Shown here: piece after piece, positions 53,201 through 64,000 of the stretch | Layout of the letters: each line of letters begins with the position of its first letter | Position numbering within the stretch: position 1 is the stretch's first letter | Notes under the pieces: model-generated | Seen by the model: the letters and a program-made list of their open reading frames with translations, nothing else | What the model was told of the DNA's origin: nothing | The model's database searches: none | Position numbers and translations under genes: made by a program | Origin: Atrichornis clamosus | Taxonomy: Eukaryota; Chordata; Aves; Passeriformes; Menuridae | Reading direction: 5' to 3' | DNA: 64,000 nucleotides | NCBI GenBank assembly: GCA_013400975.1 | Contig: WBMZ01006363.1 | Coordinates: 98,000 to 161,999, forward strand

Positions 53201-53567
53201 CTCCTTTTTCTCTGCATGTAGTTCATGTGCTATAGTCAGTCCAGGGCCATGTAACTTGTCTCATCATTGAATCAAAAAAACACAAGCACATCATATTCTC
53301 TTCACGTTATCATTCCACCTTTCTTTTCCTCATCTCAAAAAAACCCGAACAGTGCAGAGACACTTTCTTAGAACATTCTTCCCATTTGCTCAATTTTTGA
53401 AATCTTTGTCTCGCTTACACGAAGTCGTTCTCAAAGATTAAAGACTTCTTCATATCTTAATTTCAGAATCAACCTACCAACTCCCATCACGATAATTATT
53501 AAGGCATAATTATTATCCCCAAGTCTCCTCAATACAAATGGCTTTTATGACTATCTTCAGGTTCATT

Positions 53568-53568
<1 letters not shown>

Positions 53569-53602
<34 letters not shown>

Positions 53603-53603
53603 G
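53569..53603. repeat. (ATT)n microsatellite
   Basis: About eleven uninterrupted TTA/ATT units, followed by a short GTTGTT run. Likely length-polymorphic. Confidence 0.95.
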
Positions 53604-55149
53604 GTGTTGTTGTTATATCTTTGCAACAATACCTTTATCTCAGCCACCTGTAAACTCTCAAAGTTTTTCAAATTGTGATTTCAGATCTACCAGTGATCTT
53701 CCTAGCACAATTCATGAAGCAACCAGCACTCAAAAATACAAATAAAAACTGCCTATACAGAAAGTTCACTGAGCTGGCAGATATACAGATGAGCCTGCCA
53801 GAAGGTAAAGTCAGAGGCTAGCTCCTGACTGCTGCCAGTGCCAATTTAAAATATTCATTTTTATATTATTAAAGCAATGCTTCTGTAAAACAATGAGATG
53901 CTGTTTGTCCACAATTAAACACCTTATTTTATATCTTTCCTTGCTTCCAACTTCCAAATAGTTGGACAAAGTAAAAAATAAGAAAATATCCATCAGTGTG
54001 AAGGTACCCATTATGTTACAAAGGGAAAGAGAAATACTGTGCTAGACTGTACAATATTTGAGGCAATTATTGGTAATTTAAGTTTGGACTGCCTGCAGAG
54101 AAGGGTTCCAACTTGAGTGTGGCCACAGTGTGCTACCACAAAAGAAATGTTAAGAGTAAAAAAATACTGTAGGGCAGGCCTAAAATTAGTCATTGCCACA
54201 TGTCCCACAATATTTGGAGAGAATTTTAAACTTTTCTTCGTGATCCTTATGGCCTACATTTATTGACCACTTTTTCTTTAGTTTACCAAAACTAACAATG
54301 TGCTTTGTAAAATTAAGTATTACTTTCACAGGAATAATGGCCATTCCAACAATCACATTTTCTCTTTAGTGAGTGATTTTTAAATTTATTCCCCTTTGTC
54401 TTCTTGTAAATAAAATCTTTACAAAGCTGAGGCAGGAAAAATACTAGATGAGCTTCACACCATTCTTGCTCTGTTAAGTTTTTCTGGCATGGGAAAGGTC
54501 AGTAACTAATTCCCTTCAGACTAAAGACAGAGACAGATCCAAAAATTTAAACAAAAAACAATACTAAAAGCCAATAAATGAACCAGAATCATCTTACTGT
54601 GTAACAGCTTTCCTAAATACCTCCATGTTCTTATCACTCAAACCCTCACCCAAGGATGTTAGGTCTGTTAAATTCAAAACTTGGTTAGGATTTGGTGAAC
54701 TGAAATGGTAAGATCGTCAGGGGGAAAAAAAAGGAAAAAGAAAAACTTTATTCTGTTTGCAGAGGATGCAATACACTGAATGCCTTGAGCCTAACTGGAA
54801 TCTATAGGTACTCCAAAAATTTAGTTACTTCACAGTGTATTGAAGAACCTGATAGAAACGAATACAGGAATTTTCAAATTAAACAGAAAATTTTTTACTG
54901 TCATCTGGGAGATTCAAAGTCACAGTAGAAGAAAATCATTCACCATATATCAGAGGCTGTTACCAAAAGCTGCTAGAGCCAGATGACATGGGAAAATTGG
55001 GGAACTGTTGGTTGCAGCAGACTGAAATGTTGGGATAGCCTCCTAAAAGCCTGATCTGATTTCTCTCCAAACAAACATCCCTACCCCTTCAGCATGGCAC
55101 CATAAGCTTCTCTATACACTACTTCTCTCACTGTGCCCTGGGGAACTGT

Positions 55150-55500
55150 CCTCATCTGACCAGTGAGGAGGACTGGTGCAACAAGCAACACCCTGCACTT
55201 CTACTGGGCAAAAGTGTCAGGGAAGGGCCACTGGTGGCAAGAGGGGAAGGAGACCCACAGACAGATGGGAGGGCCGACTGTGGGGGTGATGGGTCACCGG
55301 TGCCCACAAACGGCTGGATGGGGATCCCAGCGGACTCACTCATCCTCAGGCTCTCATCTGACCTGTTCATGTTGATTAATGAGCTGAGAATGAACTCTCC
55401 GGGAACAGCTCCCACTTTAACTTTGGCAGTGCAAGACATTTTGAAACCCAGCAAGGATCAGGAGGACCAGGGGATCAGGCTGCAACCCAAACAGTGAAAG
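55150..55500. other. GC-richer island with overlapping frames on both strands
   Basis: About 350 bases of higher G+C. The plus strand is open at 55234-55497 (87 codons) and the minus strand at 55152-55454 (100 codons). The plus frame contains SLILRLSSDLFMLINELRMN and the minus frame a Ser/Pro-rich segment. Neither is recognised and no flanking splice pair fits. A decayed element or retrocopy is possible. Confidence 0.3.
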
Positions 55501-57257
55501 CATAAGCCTGCTTTGGGCTCTAAATCCAGATTCTGACATGGGAACAACACTAGAAACTATTAGTAAAAAACTATGGCTTGATTCAAATTATATGAATTTT
55601 AGCAGATGGGTTAAGGAAAACCACATTCCTTGGAGATTTCTTACAAAATATTTTACACATCCATTTTAATTTTCAATTTCTGAAAATACATCTTTAGCTA
55701 AGAAAATAATGAATATATATAGCTCTTACACTCATCAACATGTTTTAAGGCTAAATTTCTTCTTTTCAGTTTCTAAGAGCTACTACTGGGTTTAGTGTTA
55801 TAAAAAACTGTACTTTTAGGTGGTGTCTTCACTATTCTTTTATATTGTTCCTATCCAGCAAAACTATGCTTATATGAAGAAAAAGTATCCTTAAGTGAGT
55901 TTAGACATGCAGACACATAGGGAACATGCAGGAATCCTTTGGCACTGGGAATTTCTAGAACACTGACTCAAATAATATATATTATCCAGAGAGCACTATT
56001 TGCATACTACTCTTATTTACATTTTAGAGGGTCACGGCAATGATACAATCTTTTCTTAATGGTGTCAATCAAAGTAAGGCTTTAAAAGGCTCAAGAAAAA
56101 TATCTGCATGTTATAGTGAAACAAAGGCCAAAAACGTAAGGCTTGCAAACTTCTAATCAATTATGCAGGTAAAAAAAACCAAACACTAAAAACCACCAAA
56201 GAAACAAAGCATTAGTAGCTAAAATTGTAAAAGACAGAGGAGGCTAATAGCTTAAGGTTGGAGAAGAAGGGAAGAATCCCAACTTGTAGTCTCAACTCTT
56301 CCATCAGATTGCAGTCGAACCTGACATAAAGTATTAAAAGTAGCATTTAGCTACCTACTGTTCAAAGTTCTGCTTCTACTTACCAGGAATGTTTGATAGA
56401 TCTTAGACTATAGTTAACTACATATCAACACTTCTTTAATGATTATTTTCCTAGTAAATTCTATTGATGTTTCAGAAGAAAAAAAGAGAAGAAAGAATTT
56501 AACTAGACTGCAATCTTCTTATACAGTTCCTCCATCATTTGTTTGGTGCTTTATGTATTATGAGCTCCTTATCTAAGTTCTTTCTTTACTATGTACCAAC
56601 TCTTGACGGGAAAGCCAAACATATTTACAATATTTGTCTTTTGCTGCACTCTGCTGGAACAATTCATTTTTCCACTGAAAGTAAACCTGTTCTATACACA
56701 ACACAAAAGCTAGTAAAAGAGAGAGGCAAGAATATGGGAAACTTTTTTCTTTTAAAAAATGTACTCTTTTGAAGCACATATATTGTCACACCAGAATTTA
56801 GACATTTAAATCCATATTTAATTAGCCCAATAAAGTGGCCTATTTTCAAGTTGGAGCATCTGAAACAGTCCTAGATAGAACAGGATTAAAGAAGGCTCCC
56901 TACTGTTCAGAATAAAACTACAACAAATTAAGTGCCTCAATAAGGCACAGAAAAGCCTCTTGAAACACAGATTGGAGGAGTCTGGATTTGCAAATGCATC
57001 ATTTTACCTATCCTTCACCTGATAAACACACCATTTTGAAAAAGCAACTTATGCACAGAAACCTAATCCCCTCCCTTTGATCCACAATCACAATACAAAA
57101 AAACACCTAAGAGACAACATAGGTTATTATAATGCTCACAGAAAATGAGACAAGACTTTGGATCTCTTTTAAAAAGATACTGCAATTTACTGGACATTTT
57201 ATGGAATGTTCCAATTTACAGTCACATTTTTTTCAACAGAAAAAAGAACAAACTTAC

Positions 57258-57360
57258 CTGGGCTAGAGAACAGACCCCAGCTTGTGCTAACACTCAGAGC
57301 TATTAAGTTCCATGATAACTCATTCTGGCTGAGGATCTGCTCCAGAATCACCAAAACATG
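57258..57360 (-). CDS. Internal coding exon of an unidentified helical protein
   Basis: A 103 nt exon read from 57360 to 57258, phase 0 to 1 (34 codons plus G). The acceptor is a T-rich tract ending TTTGTGTAG before CATGTTTTGG. The donor CCCAG followed by GTAAGTTT is nearly perfect consensus. The segment begins HVLVILEQILSQNELSWN and ends SWGLFSSP. It reads as one long amphipathic helix, a turn, and a second helix, typical of alpha-solenoid proteins. An in-frame TAG sits immediately before the exon, so the boundary is set by the splice site. The exon has no ATG of its own that would open a long frame, so simple ORF scans miss it. It joins in phase with 60411-60470 upstream and could join 24755-24837 directly, giving a Val codon at the junction. 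The protein is not recognised. Confidence 0.85.
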
Positions 57361-60300
57361 CTACACAAATTAAATGTGACCTCCTACTAGAATAATGCAC
57401 CTGTGATCAAAACAAAGTGTTCTGACTTTTTTCTTTCCTTCCCCATTCTCTCCCCTCCCCTCTCCCCAGAGAGTAAAACCTCCTTTGCAGTGGCCATTAA
57501 CTTCCAAAAAAAACATTTTGATTTTGAAGGGGAAGAAAATATCACAGATGCAACTGAACAGAAATGTCACAGGCTTGTTCCAGCAGTCTTATGAGGGCAA
57601 TGAGGAAAAGCTTTCATTCTTAGACCTGTCTTGAGTGTTGCAAACACAGATGTTGGCACCAGTCCCAGATTATGAAGCATACTTTTCAATTTTTACTAAT
57701 ACCTGCTAAAATTGTGTCTTGGCATTTTTGCTAGGAAAGAAAATTGGAATGACCCATCTTAATGCTTTGTAATCCACATAAATCTCAAAAACTCTTCTCA
57801 GGGAAGGGTTTCCACAGAACTTTTTTTCTTTTGTAAAGAAAAACAGGGCCTCTTAGGCAGTCACTGCCTTTATAGATTGACTTGCTGAATTCAAACCCAG
57901 GAATAAATACAGACAATAAGTAATAAATCACTCAAACCTTTGCATGAAGAGTGAAGTAATGGTTTCAGAGCTTATGGATACAGAACATATAAACAGTGAC
58001 ATAACAAACAATACATGAAAAGAAGTTTTCAGAGAAACTATCTACTTCGAAAGTTGGAGTACTTAGCCTAAAATTGGACAGGCCAACAAGTTTCTCTGCA
58101 AATGCATTGCTGGTATTCCCCCTACTACTAAACTCTTTTTGAGAAAAAGTTTAATACATTTCAGGAATTAAAACTTGTTTTCATAGGAACAAATGTATAC
58201 ACTAGAGGGCAAATGTTTATCTGTTGCATAGAAGGGTTTCCCACAGGAGAAAAACCACACATGAACAAGATGAAGACTTGCATCAATGTGTTTTTCCCCA
58301 ATTTGTCTCTGTTGTCTTTGCTAAAAATAAAGTTAGTGGTATTACAACAATACACATAAATAGAGAGTTATACTTCAAACTGTAACCATGTTAGTCTGCA
58401 ATTTTTAACCTGTAATGTAACAAAACATATGGGAAGAATGGGTGAAGGAACTTTTTGGAGACACTGGGCTTCCAAAAGCAAATGACCAATGCAGGCAACG
58501 ATTTAAAACTAGATAAAGAGAATAGTAGTTAAGTATTGGGTAAGAATCAAGGTAGATAAACAAATCTGTTGCAAACAAGCTTTCACTATGGCTGATCTCA
58601 GAAAAAAAAAAAAAAAAAGTAAAATAGGAAACTAAACAGGATACCTTTGCATATGACAGGGAATTTAACACTGTGGAATTCTAACTCACTGCAATTATAA
58701 TTTTTTCACTCAGTTTTATACAAATGAAAAAATAGCAAAATATAAAGGAAAAAAATTGCAAAAATACAATCCAATGGATGTGAATAAAACACTGAAGATT
58801 AAGTCAACCTGCAAGCTGTTAATAACTTCTGTAGTATAATTTCTGCATACGATTAAAAGATCAAAGAGAAGTGATCTTTAAATTTGTCAGAAAAGACAAC
58901 TCAACAGATGTTTTAATGAATAACATTGCTTGTGATTCAGTTCAAACAACATAGCCTTCTTCCCAAAAGGAAGTAAAAATCTGGATGACAGCTATTAGTA
59001 GCCAACTAGTAATCTGCTTTCTATTTGTTTCCTCAATACAAATAGAAATTTCTCATATCAGATGCTTATAAAAGCTAAAAGGAATAAATGTAACTGAAGA
59101 CACAATTGAAACACAACAGTCTTTTTCAAAATACTTATTTTAAGACAGACTTTCAATTGCCTATTGGAGTGCAGCAGACAGCTACTGAAACCCTTATTAA
59201 GAAGAAATGTCAAAAATAAGGAAAATGCAAAAAGTTTACTTTTCCTCCAGCAAAGCACATAATTTTCTCAAAACTCTGAAATCCCAATCACAACAGAACC
59301 CAGGCAAGGACTACTGTTTTCTTTAACATGACAAATCTATTTAGCTAGCAAATATTTAACCAATGGCTAGAGGTTCCTCTTTAAGTACTAAATAATGAGA
59401 TGTAATTAAGGTAGCAAAGGCAAAAGGTTACTAATTTAGGGCATTTCTGTGGAGCAGTGTTTAAATTATAGGTTTTATACAAAGCGCATGGGCCAATGCA
59501 CAAGAAAAAAATCCAATTTTAACGGAATGCAGAACAAATTAACATTTTAACATTATAATACTACTCAATTGTATAATGGGATTTTGCTAAGTGTCACAGA
59601 ACAGAAAATAAAAGTAACACTCCAAGGTATGCTTGTTAACTTCTTCAAGCTAAATATATTACGAGCCTACAGACAGCAGTAAATAGACTCATTGTAACAT
59701 GAAAGACTCTGAATTCAAAGGCCTTTAATAGGTGTTGCTTTTTCTGAGTAGACTGGCCTTAAGAGTATAAACAATGAACAAAATAAAAGTTATGTTATCC
59801 ATTCCAAATACTTTCAAATTTCCTAAATGGAAATGGAATGATTCCTTTAAAAATACCATTTTTTAAAAATCCAGTTCCTGTGATATGTGATGTCTTTTTC
59901 CCAACTTCTCCTTCCCATGTTACTGGAATTTAACCTGGCAAGTACAGCCTTCAGCAACCATACTTAAGGTTTTCTAGGCTGACCAAAAGGCTTTCTGGAA
60001 AAATAAGGATTACAGCTGTTATGGTCAAACCCTGCCACCTCAGCATTTCAGTGTCCTGGTCATCCATCCAACACAAAACTCAAGCAAACTTAATTTTATG
60101 ATATCCAAATTACACTAAGTCTATATCCACAACAAATTGCCAATATTAAACCAAGAAATTGGCAGCCACAAAACTTTGTCAAAGAACTCAAAGCAAGCAG
60201 AATGGGCAGAACATTCTATTTAATAAAAGTCTTAAAATAATATGCCTATAGTTATGATACTCATCACTACTCTCTTCTTCCTTCCTGACTTCTGAACTCC

Positions 60301-60410
60301 GCACTTCATTATGCCAAATTTTCCTGCTTTAACCAACTTTTCCCTTTTCATACAGGTTTAAATTATCCACAACAAAATAATTAAATGATTCAAAATGTAG
60401 AAATACTTAC
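57361..60410 (-). other. Intron, about 3.05 kb
   Basis: AT-rich sequence between the probable exon 60411-60470 and the firm exon 57258-57360. It contains an A-run near 58602-58618. Open frames here are short and without splice support. Confidence 0.5.
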
Positions 60411-60470
60411 TCTGTGGAATTTAGTAGTTAAGCACAATGGAAACATAAAATAGACCTGTTGAGATGCCAA
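60411..60470 (-). CDS. Probable coding exon (20 codons)
   Basis: A 60 nt candidate read from 60470 to 60411, phase 0 to 0. The acceptor is excellent: a pure pyrimidine run CTCCTCCCTTTCTTCTTG followed by CCAG. The donor is CACAGA followed by GTAAGTATT. Only one of the three frames is open, reading LASQQVYFMFPLCLTTKFHR. Its phase leads directly into 57258-57360, which starts in phase 0. The segment is short, so coding status is inferred from site strength and phase. Strong site pairs also occur by chance in these introns (see 60744-60774 on the other strand). Confidence 0.55.
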
Positions 60471-63400
60471 CTGGCAAGAAGAAAGGGAGGAGAAAGTCAT
60501 TTTCCCTTTTGTTTTTGTCAATTTACAGATTTAACCAACAGTTTAGCTCCAACATAAACTGCACCTTTTATTAAAAAGATCTAAATTGGGAGGATGACCA
60601 CACAAGTTACATTTTTCCTCAGAAAGGTAGTGGCTAGAGCAGCAGCTCTGAGCTGACTTCAAGGAACACACACAAAGGAAGAAGATATTAATTTTTTGTT
60701 GATAAACCACATATACTATTTCTGAACTTTTTTTTTTCTTCAGGAACCCACAGTCTACTACTGTACTATCTCTGGTAAGTAATACCAAGTAGAATCTTAA
60801 CTGAGGTGATCAGGAGTGAGCAGAGCAGGGGACTGATTATACGAGGTCTATTCCCACCTCTGACAGTGGTCTACACAAGTCATTTTGGGCTACCCACCAT
60901 CAGTGACTAAATTACATTCACATCTGCAAGAGGACTCAAGAACAACAGAACAGTAATTTAGATGCTCATTCTCTATATGTAATGGAAATAAGTAGTTGTA
61001 CAGACTGATGTAAAATGTTTTTAGCTTAAGTTTGCAGACAAAATAGCTCAGTATTGCTGGGTTTACAGTACAAATACAGCAGTACCCAAATCCACTTCAA
61101 TACTCAACTCACACTAAGATCTGCAAATATTAGACGAGTAAATAATTTAGTTCATTTAGCCATCAAATACTTATTTCCTGTGTGGTTTTCAGTTTTGATC
61201 TATAGGGAGTGAGATTTTTTTGTTTTGTTTTAAATCAGAGTTTGGCATAAAATGCTCCTGAATTACATTAATTGTGTAGCTCTCCCCCTTAATATTTATT
61301 GTTGGTATAATGAACATGTAAGTTGACACAAACTCAGGCATTTCACTGAATCTGAGTGTCAAAGTCTGTTAAATATTTACTCCGCGTGAATTTGAAACCA
61401 ACATATACTTGCCATCCACCCACAATGCAAAAGTGTCATCTATTGTATATCAAAGAAATCAGTATCACTCACCATGACCTTACACCAGAAAATGATCTAG
61501 TTCAGTGTTATTTCAGCAATTTCGCCTATGTACACACTGGTAAAACAAGTATAGTAGCCACCCAAAAGCAAACTATTAAAATTGCATAATAAGCCCCCAA
61601 AAATGCTGTTAGTATTGAGTGCAGAAATCAATCAAAATGGATAATAATTTAATAGTCACTTAGTTCATCATATCTGGACTATTCAGTTAAAAATGAGAAA
61701 TTTCACAAAGATCATATATACAAACTCCCAAAGTAACCACTGTAACTTCTACCAGGTATGCTCACTAGTTCTTAGCTATATAGTTTTTATGCCTCAAATG
61801 CTTTTGTACTACATAATTATAGGGTTGATATAGAAAACTTTCTAGGGAGAATGAAATAAGAGTGTTTTCCATCCTTCCATGCAGATGGTATCCATTTTTT
61901 TGTGCAAGTCTTGATTACAATATTGCATAGTACTTCCTCTCCTGCCTATGGAGTATGCTTCTCCCAGTGAAAGAGACTGTCAATAATTTAAGCTTCAGCA
62001 AGAGTATCCAATAATTCAGATCATCAGATATGACATTTCTTTCAAGGTAATAAAACTTATCAGTATACCTTTCCTTGGGGAATTGTAGCCAATCAGTTCC
62101 ATTTTCACTCATTCAAGTGCAGGTTCTTTCAGTCCCCACAGAAAGCCCTCACACATGGTCTACTGAGCTCATATTAGGCTCAGGATACAAGATCTACCCC
62201 TACAAAGGAATATTATTTCTTTCCCTTCAAAAAGTCATTAGCCAATGAAACGAATGTCACAAAAAGTGCTAAAGAATATTTGCATCACAAGAAGTGACGT
62301 AAATCACTTCCTACAATTGTCTTTATACACCAGAGGGTACACTGTGCCCATACCCCTGAGGACTGCATCACAGTCTGGGGGATCCTCCCGTAGGTCACAG
62401 TGGTGCCACAGGCCTCAAGTGGGAACCGCACCCCAAGCGGAGTGGAGGCAAAAACAGTTAATGAAAATCACACCTCTGGTCCTTCACTGATTTGAATGGA
62501 GCAGTGGGTGTTCAAAGCTGGCTATTCACAGGTTCAAGGGGAGCAATTCAGTAGATGGGGCTGTAGGACACAGCACAGCATAGCGGGAACCCTCCTCTGT
62601 GGAAAATGTGACAGACCAGACTGAATGCAGTCCAGCAGACCCCAGCTGAGGCACTCTCTGCCATATCTACGCACACAAGAACATTTTATTTCCAGTCCCT
62701 CTCTTGCGATAGCTGTGTTGTTTCCAGCTTTTACGTGTGTCTAACTCCCTCCACAAAAAAAAAAACAACACCTTACTAAAGACATGAAACGATTTTACCT
62801 ATTTGTCCCACAAACTGACTAGCCTGAAGACTGTCCCAGAGTAAAGCAAATAATTGCTACCACAGACCAAAATACAGAAAGAGTTTTGCCAGTAATCTCA
62901 ATATATGCTTCCCAAGCTAACTACTTTCAGACATTTTTTGAATACATCTTCTAATAAAAAGGGGCTTTGATGATATTGTGTATTCCACTGTTAAAGTTAA
63001 ATAAGTCTTAAGGAAATAGAAACATAACACTGTTTGAATACCAGTAAAATAGAGAATTTTAATTATATGTAATAGCTAACAAGCTGCTTTTAGTGGCTAT
63101 GAAAAAACTACATTTAGCAGAAACAGCAATAAAACAAGAGAAGTTAAATATAACTCCTCCAAGGAACAGCATATTTATTCAAGCCAAAAAGAGCTAATTT
63201 ATACTATGGGTGTAGTTCTCACTGACATTATCTGGGGAAAATGACTCTTAGAGGAGCGGGTGTGATAAATAGCCCTTGAGTCATGCATGATAAACCCTAA
63301 TGGTTTTGCTTTGAGGTAAAAGTCCTTACTAATCAAGTAATGAATCATTCCCAAAATGTTAAGTTCCTGAGGCCATGTGTGTCAGAAGTGCCACTAGAGA

Positions 63401-64000
63401 GAGAATACTCAATCATTAATGATCACTTTTGAGATTTTTATCAACTGATTAATAAGCAAGAAAAAGAGTTAAGGGGCTTGAACAAAGAGTTAATGGACCT
63501 TTAATAACATTCCCTGTGTTTTAGTGAACAGAATATATTGAGTTTTACTTGCCACTGACTACAAACCACCAAGGATCCAAGTGCTCCACATATTGCAAGT
63601 GTTAAAATATTGCAAGGAACAATACTTAGGCTTTCAAAACACTAGAAAACTAGGTTTACTTAAATAATTGTAATGCACATAATTACTTTGTATTACACCT
63701 AACAATGTAGTAAATTAGAGATTAGAAAAAAAGAGCCTGCTTTCTTAAATCAGTAGATGGAAATGAGATTTTTTTTTTTTTCTGCAGTATATTAGGTGCT
63801 GGACCTGTTAAGTATCAACTATCATAGAGTAAAATTCTGGCTTTTAAATTGATAATACTAAAAAGACATCCAGGATCAACTCTAAAAACTAAAATGAAGA
63901 TATGATGAATTATGAGTAGTTACACACATATATGCACGTGCACATCTGTAAGAGACTGAAATGAAACCTATAACATAGGTTTATGGCTTAAACATTGTTA
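60471..64000. other. AT-rich sequence, probably further intron
   Basis: No supported exon on the minus strand. It holds a plus-strand pseudoexon-like pair at 60744-60774 and a moderately GC-richer stretch at about 62330-62680 with an 81-codon plus frame (62245-62490) of no recognised family. Oligo-A and oligo-T tracts occur near 62754 and 63769. The exon preceding 60411-60470 was not found. Confidence 0.4.

Larger units (their letters stand above)
24838..57257 (-). other. Intronic stretch, about 32 kb, internal exons uncertain
   Basis: Between the probable exon 24755-24837 and the firm exon 57258-57360. Phase allows the two to be joined directly, so this may be one intron. Several candidates inside (27552, 31200, 32029, 36140, 48620, 49486) have fair to strong splice sites, but their phases do not form one unbroken chain to the exons on both sides. 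The rest is AT-rich with scattered simple repeats and four GC-richer islands listed separately. Confidence 0.4.

Noticed and set aside
53811..54208. Two minus-strand frames of about 65 codons, one with a good internal acceptor
   Set aside because: CTTCTCTGCAG is a strong acceptor, but no acceptable donor follows before the in-frame stop.
1..64000. CRISPR arrays, bacterial operons, rRNA or tRNA genes
   Set aside because: No regularly spaced repeats, no cloverleaf or rRNA core sequence noticed, and the sequence is typical vertebrate intron.

Overview
The window looks like intronic DNA from a bird. It is AT-rich, with no compact gene run, no operons and no long reading frame of a recognisable family. 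It carries two fragments of CR1 LINEs with the avian-type 3' tail, one on each strand, and one LTR-like block with a TATA box and an AATAAA signal. CR1 also occurs in other sauropsids, so the bird assignment is an inference. Species cannot be told.

The only gene I can support lies on the minus strand and spans most or all of the window. It is split into short exons by introns of 3 to over 30 kb. Three exons are well supported by an open frame plus clear acceptor and donor sites: 57258-57360, 19767-19949 and 3080-3302 (transcription runs from high to low coordinates). Four more are probable and fit in phase with these: 60411-60470, 24755-24837, 16043-16135 and, less directly, 48620-48680. Read in order, the phases run 0-0 (60411), 0-1 (57258), 1-0 (24755), 0-0 (19767), 0-0 (16043), 0-1 (3080), so these exons can be joined without a frameshift. 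The predicted segments are rich in Leu, Ala, Glu and Lys and look like an all-helical, HEAT/ARM-type protein. I do not recognise the protein and give no gene name. First and last exons, promoter and poly(A) site are not seen.

Layout by region: 1-3079 intron with one weak exon candidate; 3080-3302 exon; 3303-16042 intron with both CR1 fragments; 16043-16135 probable exon; 19767-19949 exon; 19950-24754 intron with a one-base N gap between two near-identical 90-95 bp copies (probable assembly artefact) and the LTR-like block; 24755-24837 probable exon; 24838-57257 a 32 kb stretch with several weak exon candidates and four locally GC-richer islands; 57258-57360 exon; 60411-60470 probable exon; then AT-rich sequence to the end.

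Small tandem duplications and simple repeats are scattered throughout. I saw no rRNA, tRNA, CRISPR array or bacterial-type element. I found no convincing undescribed system. The items most worth checking are the identity of the split gene, the duplication around the N, the 186-codon frame at 49336-49896, and several very short sequences flanked by strong splice sites.
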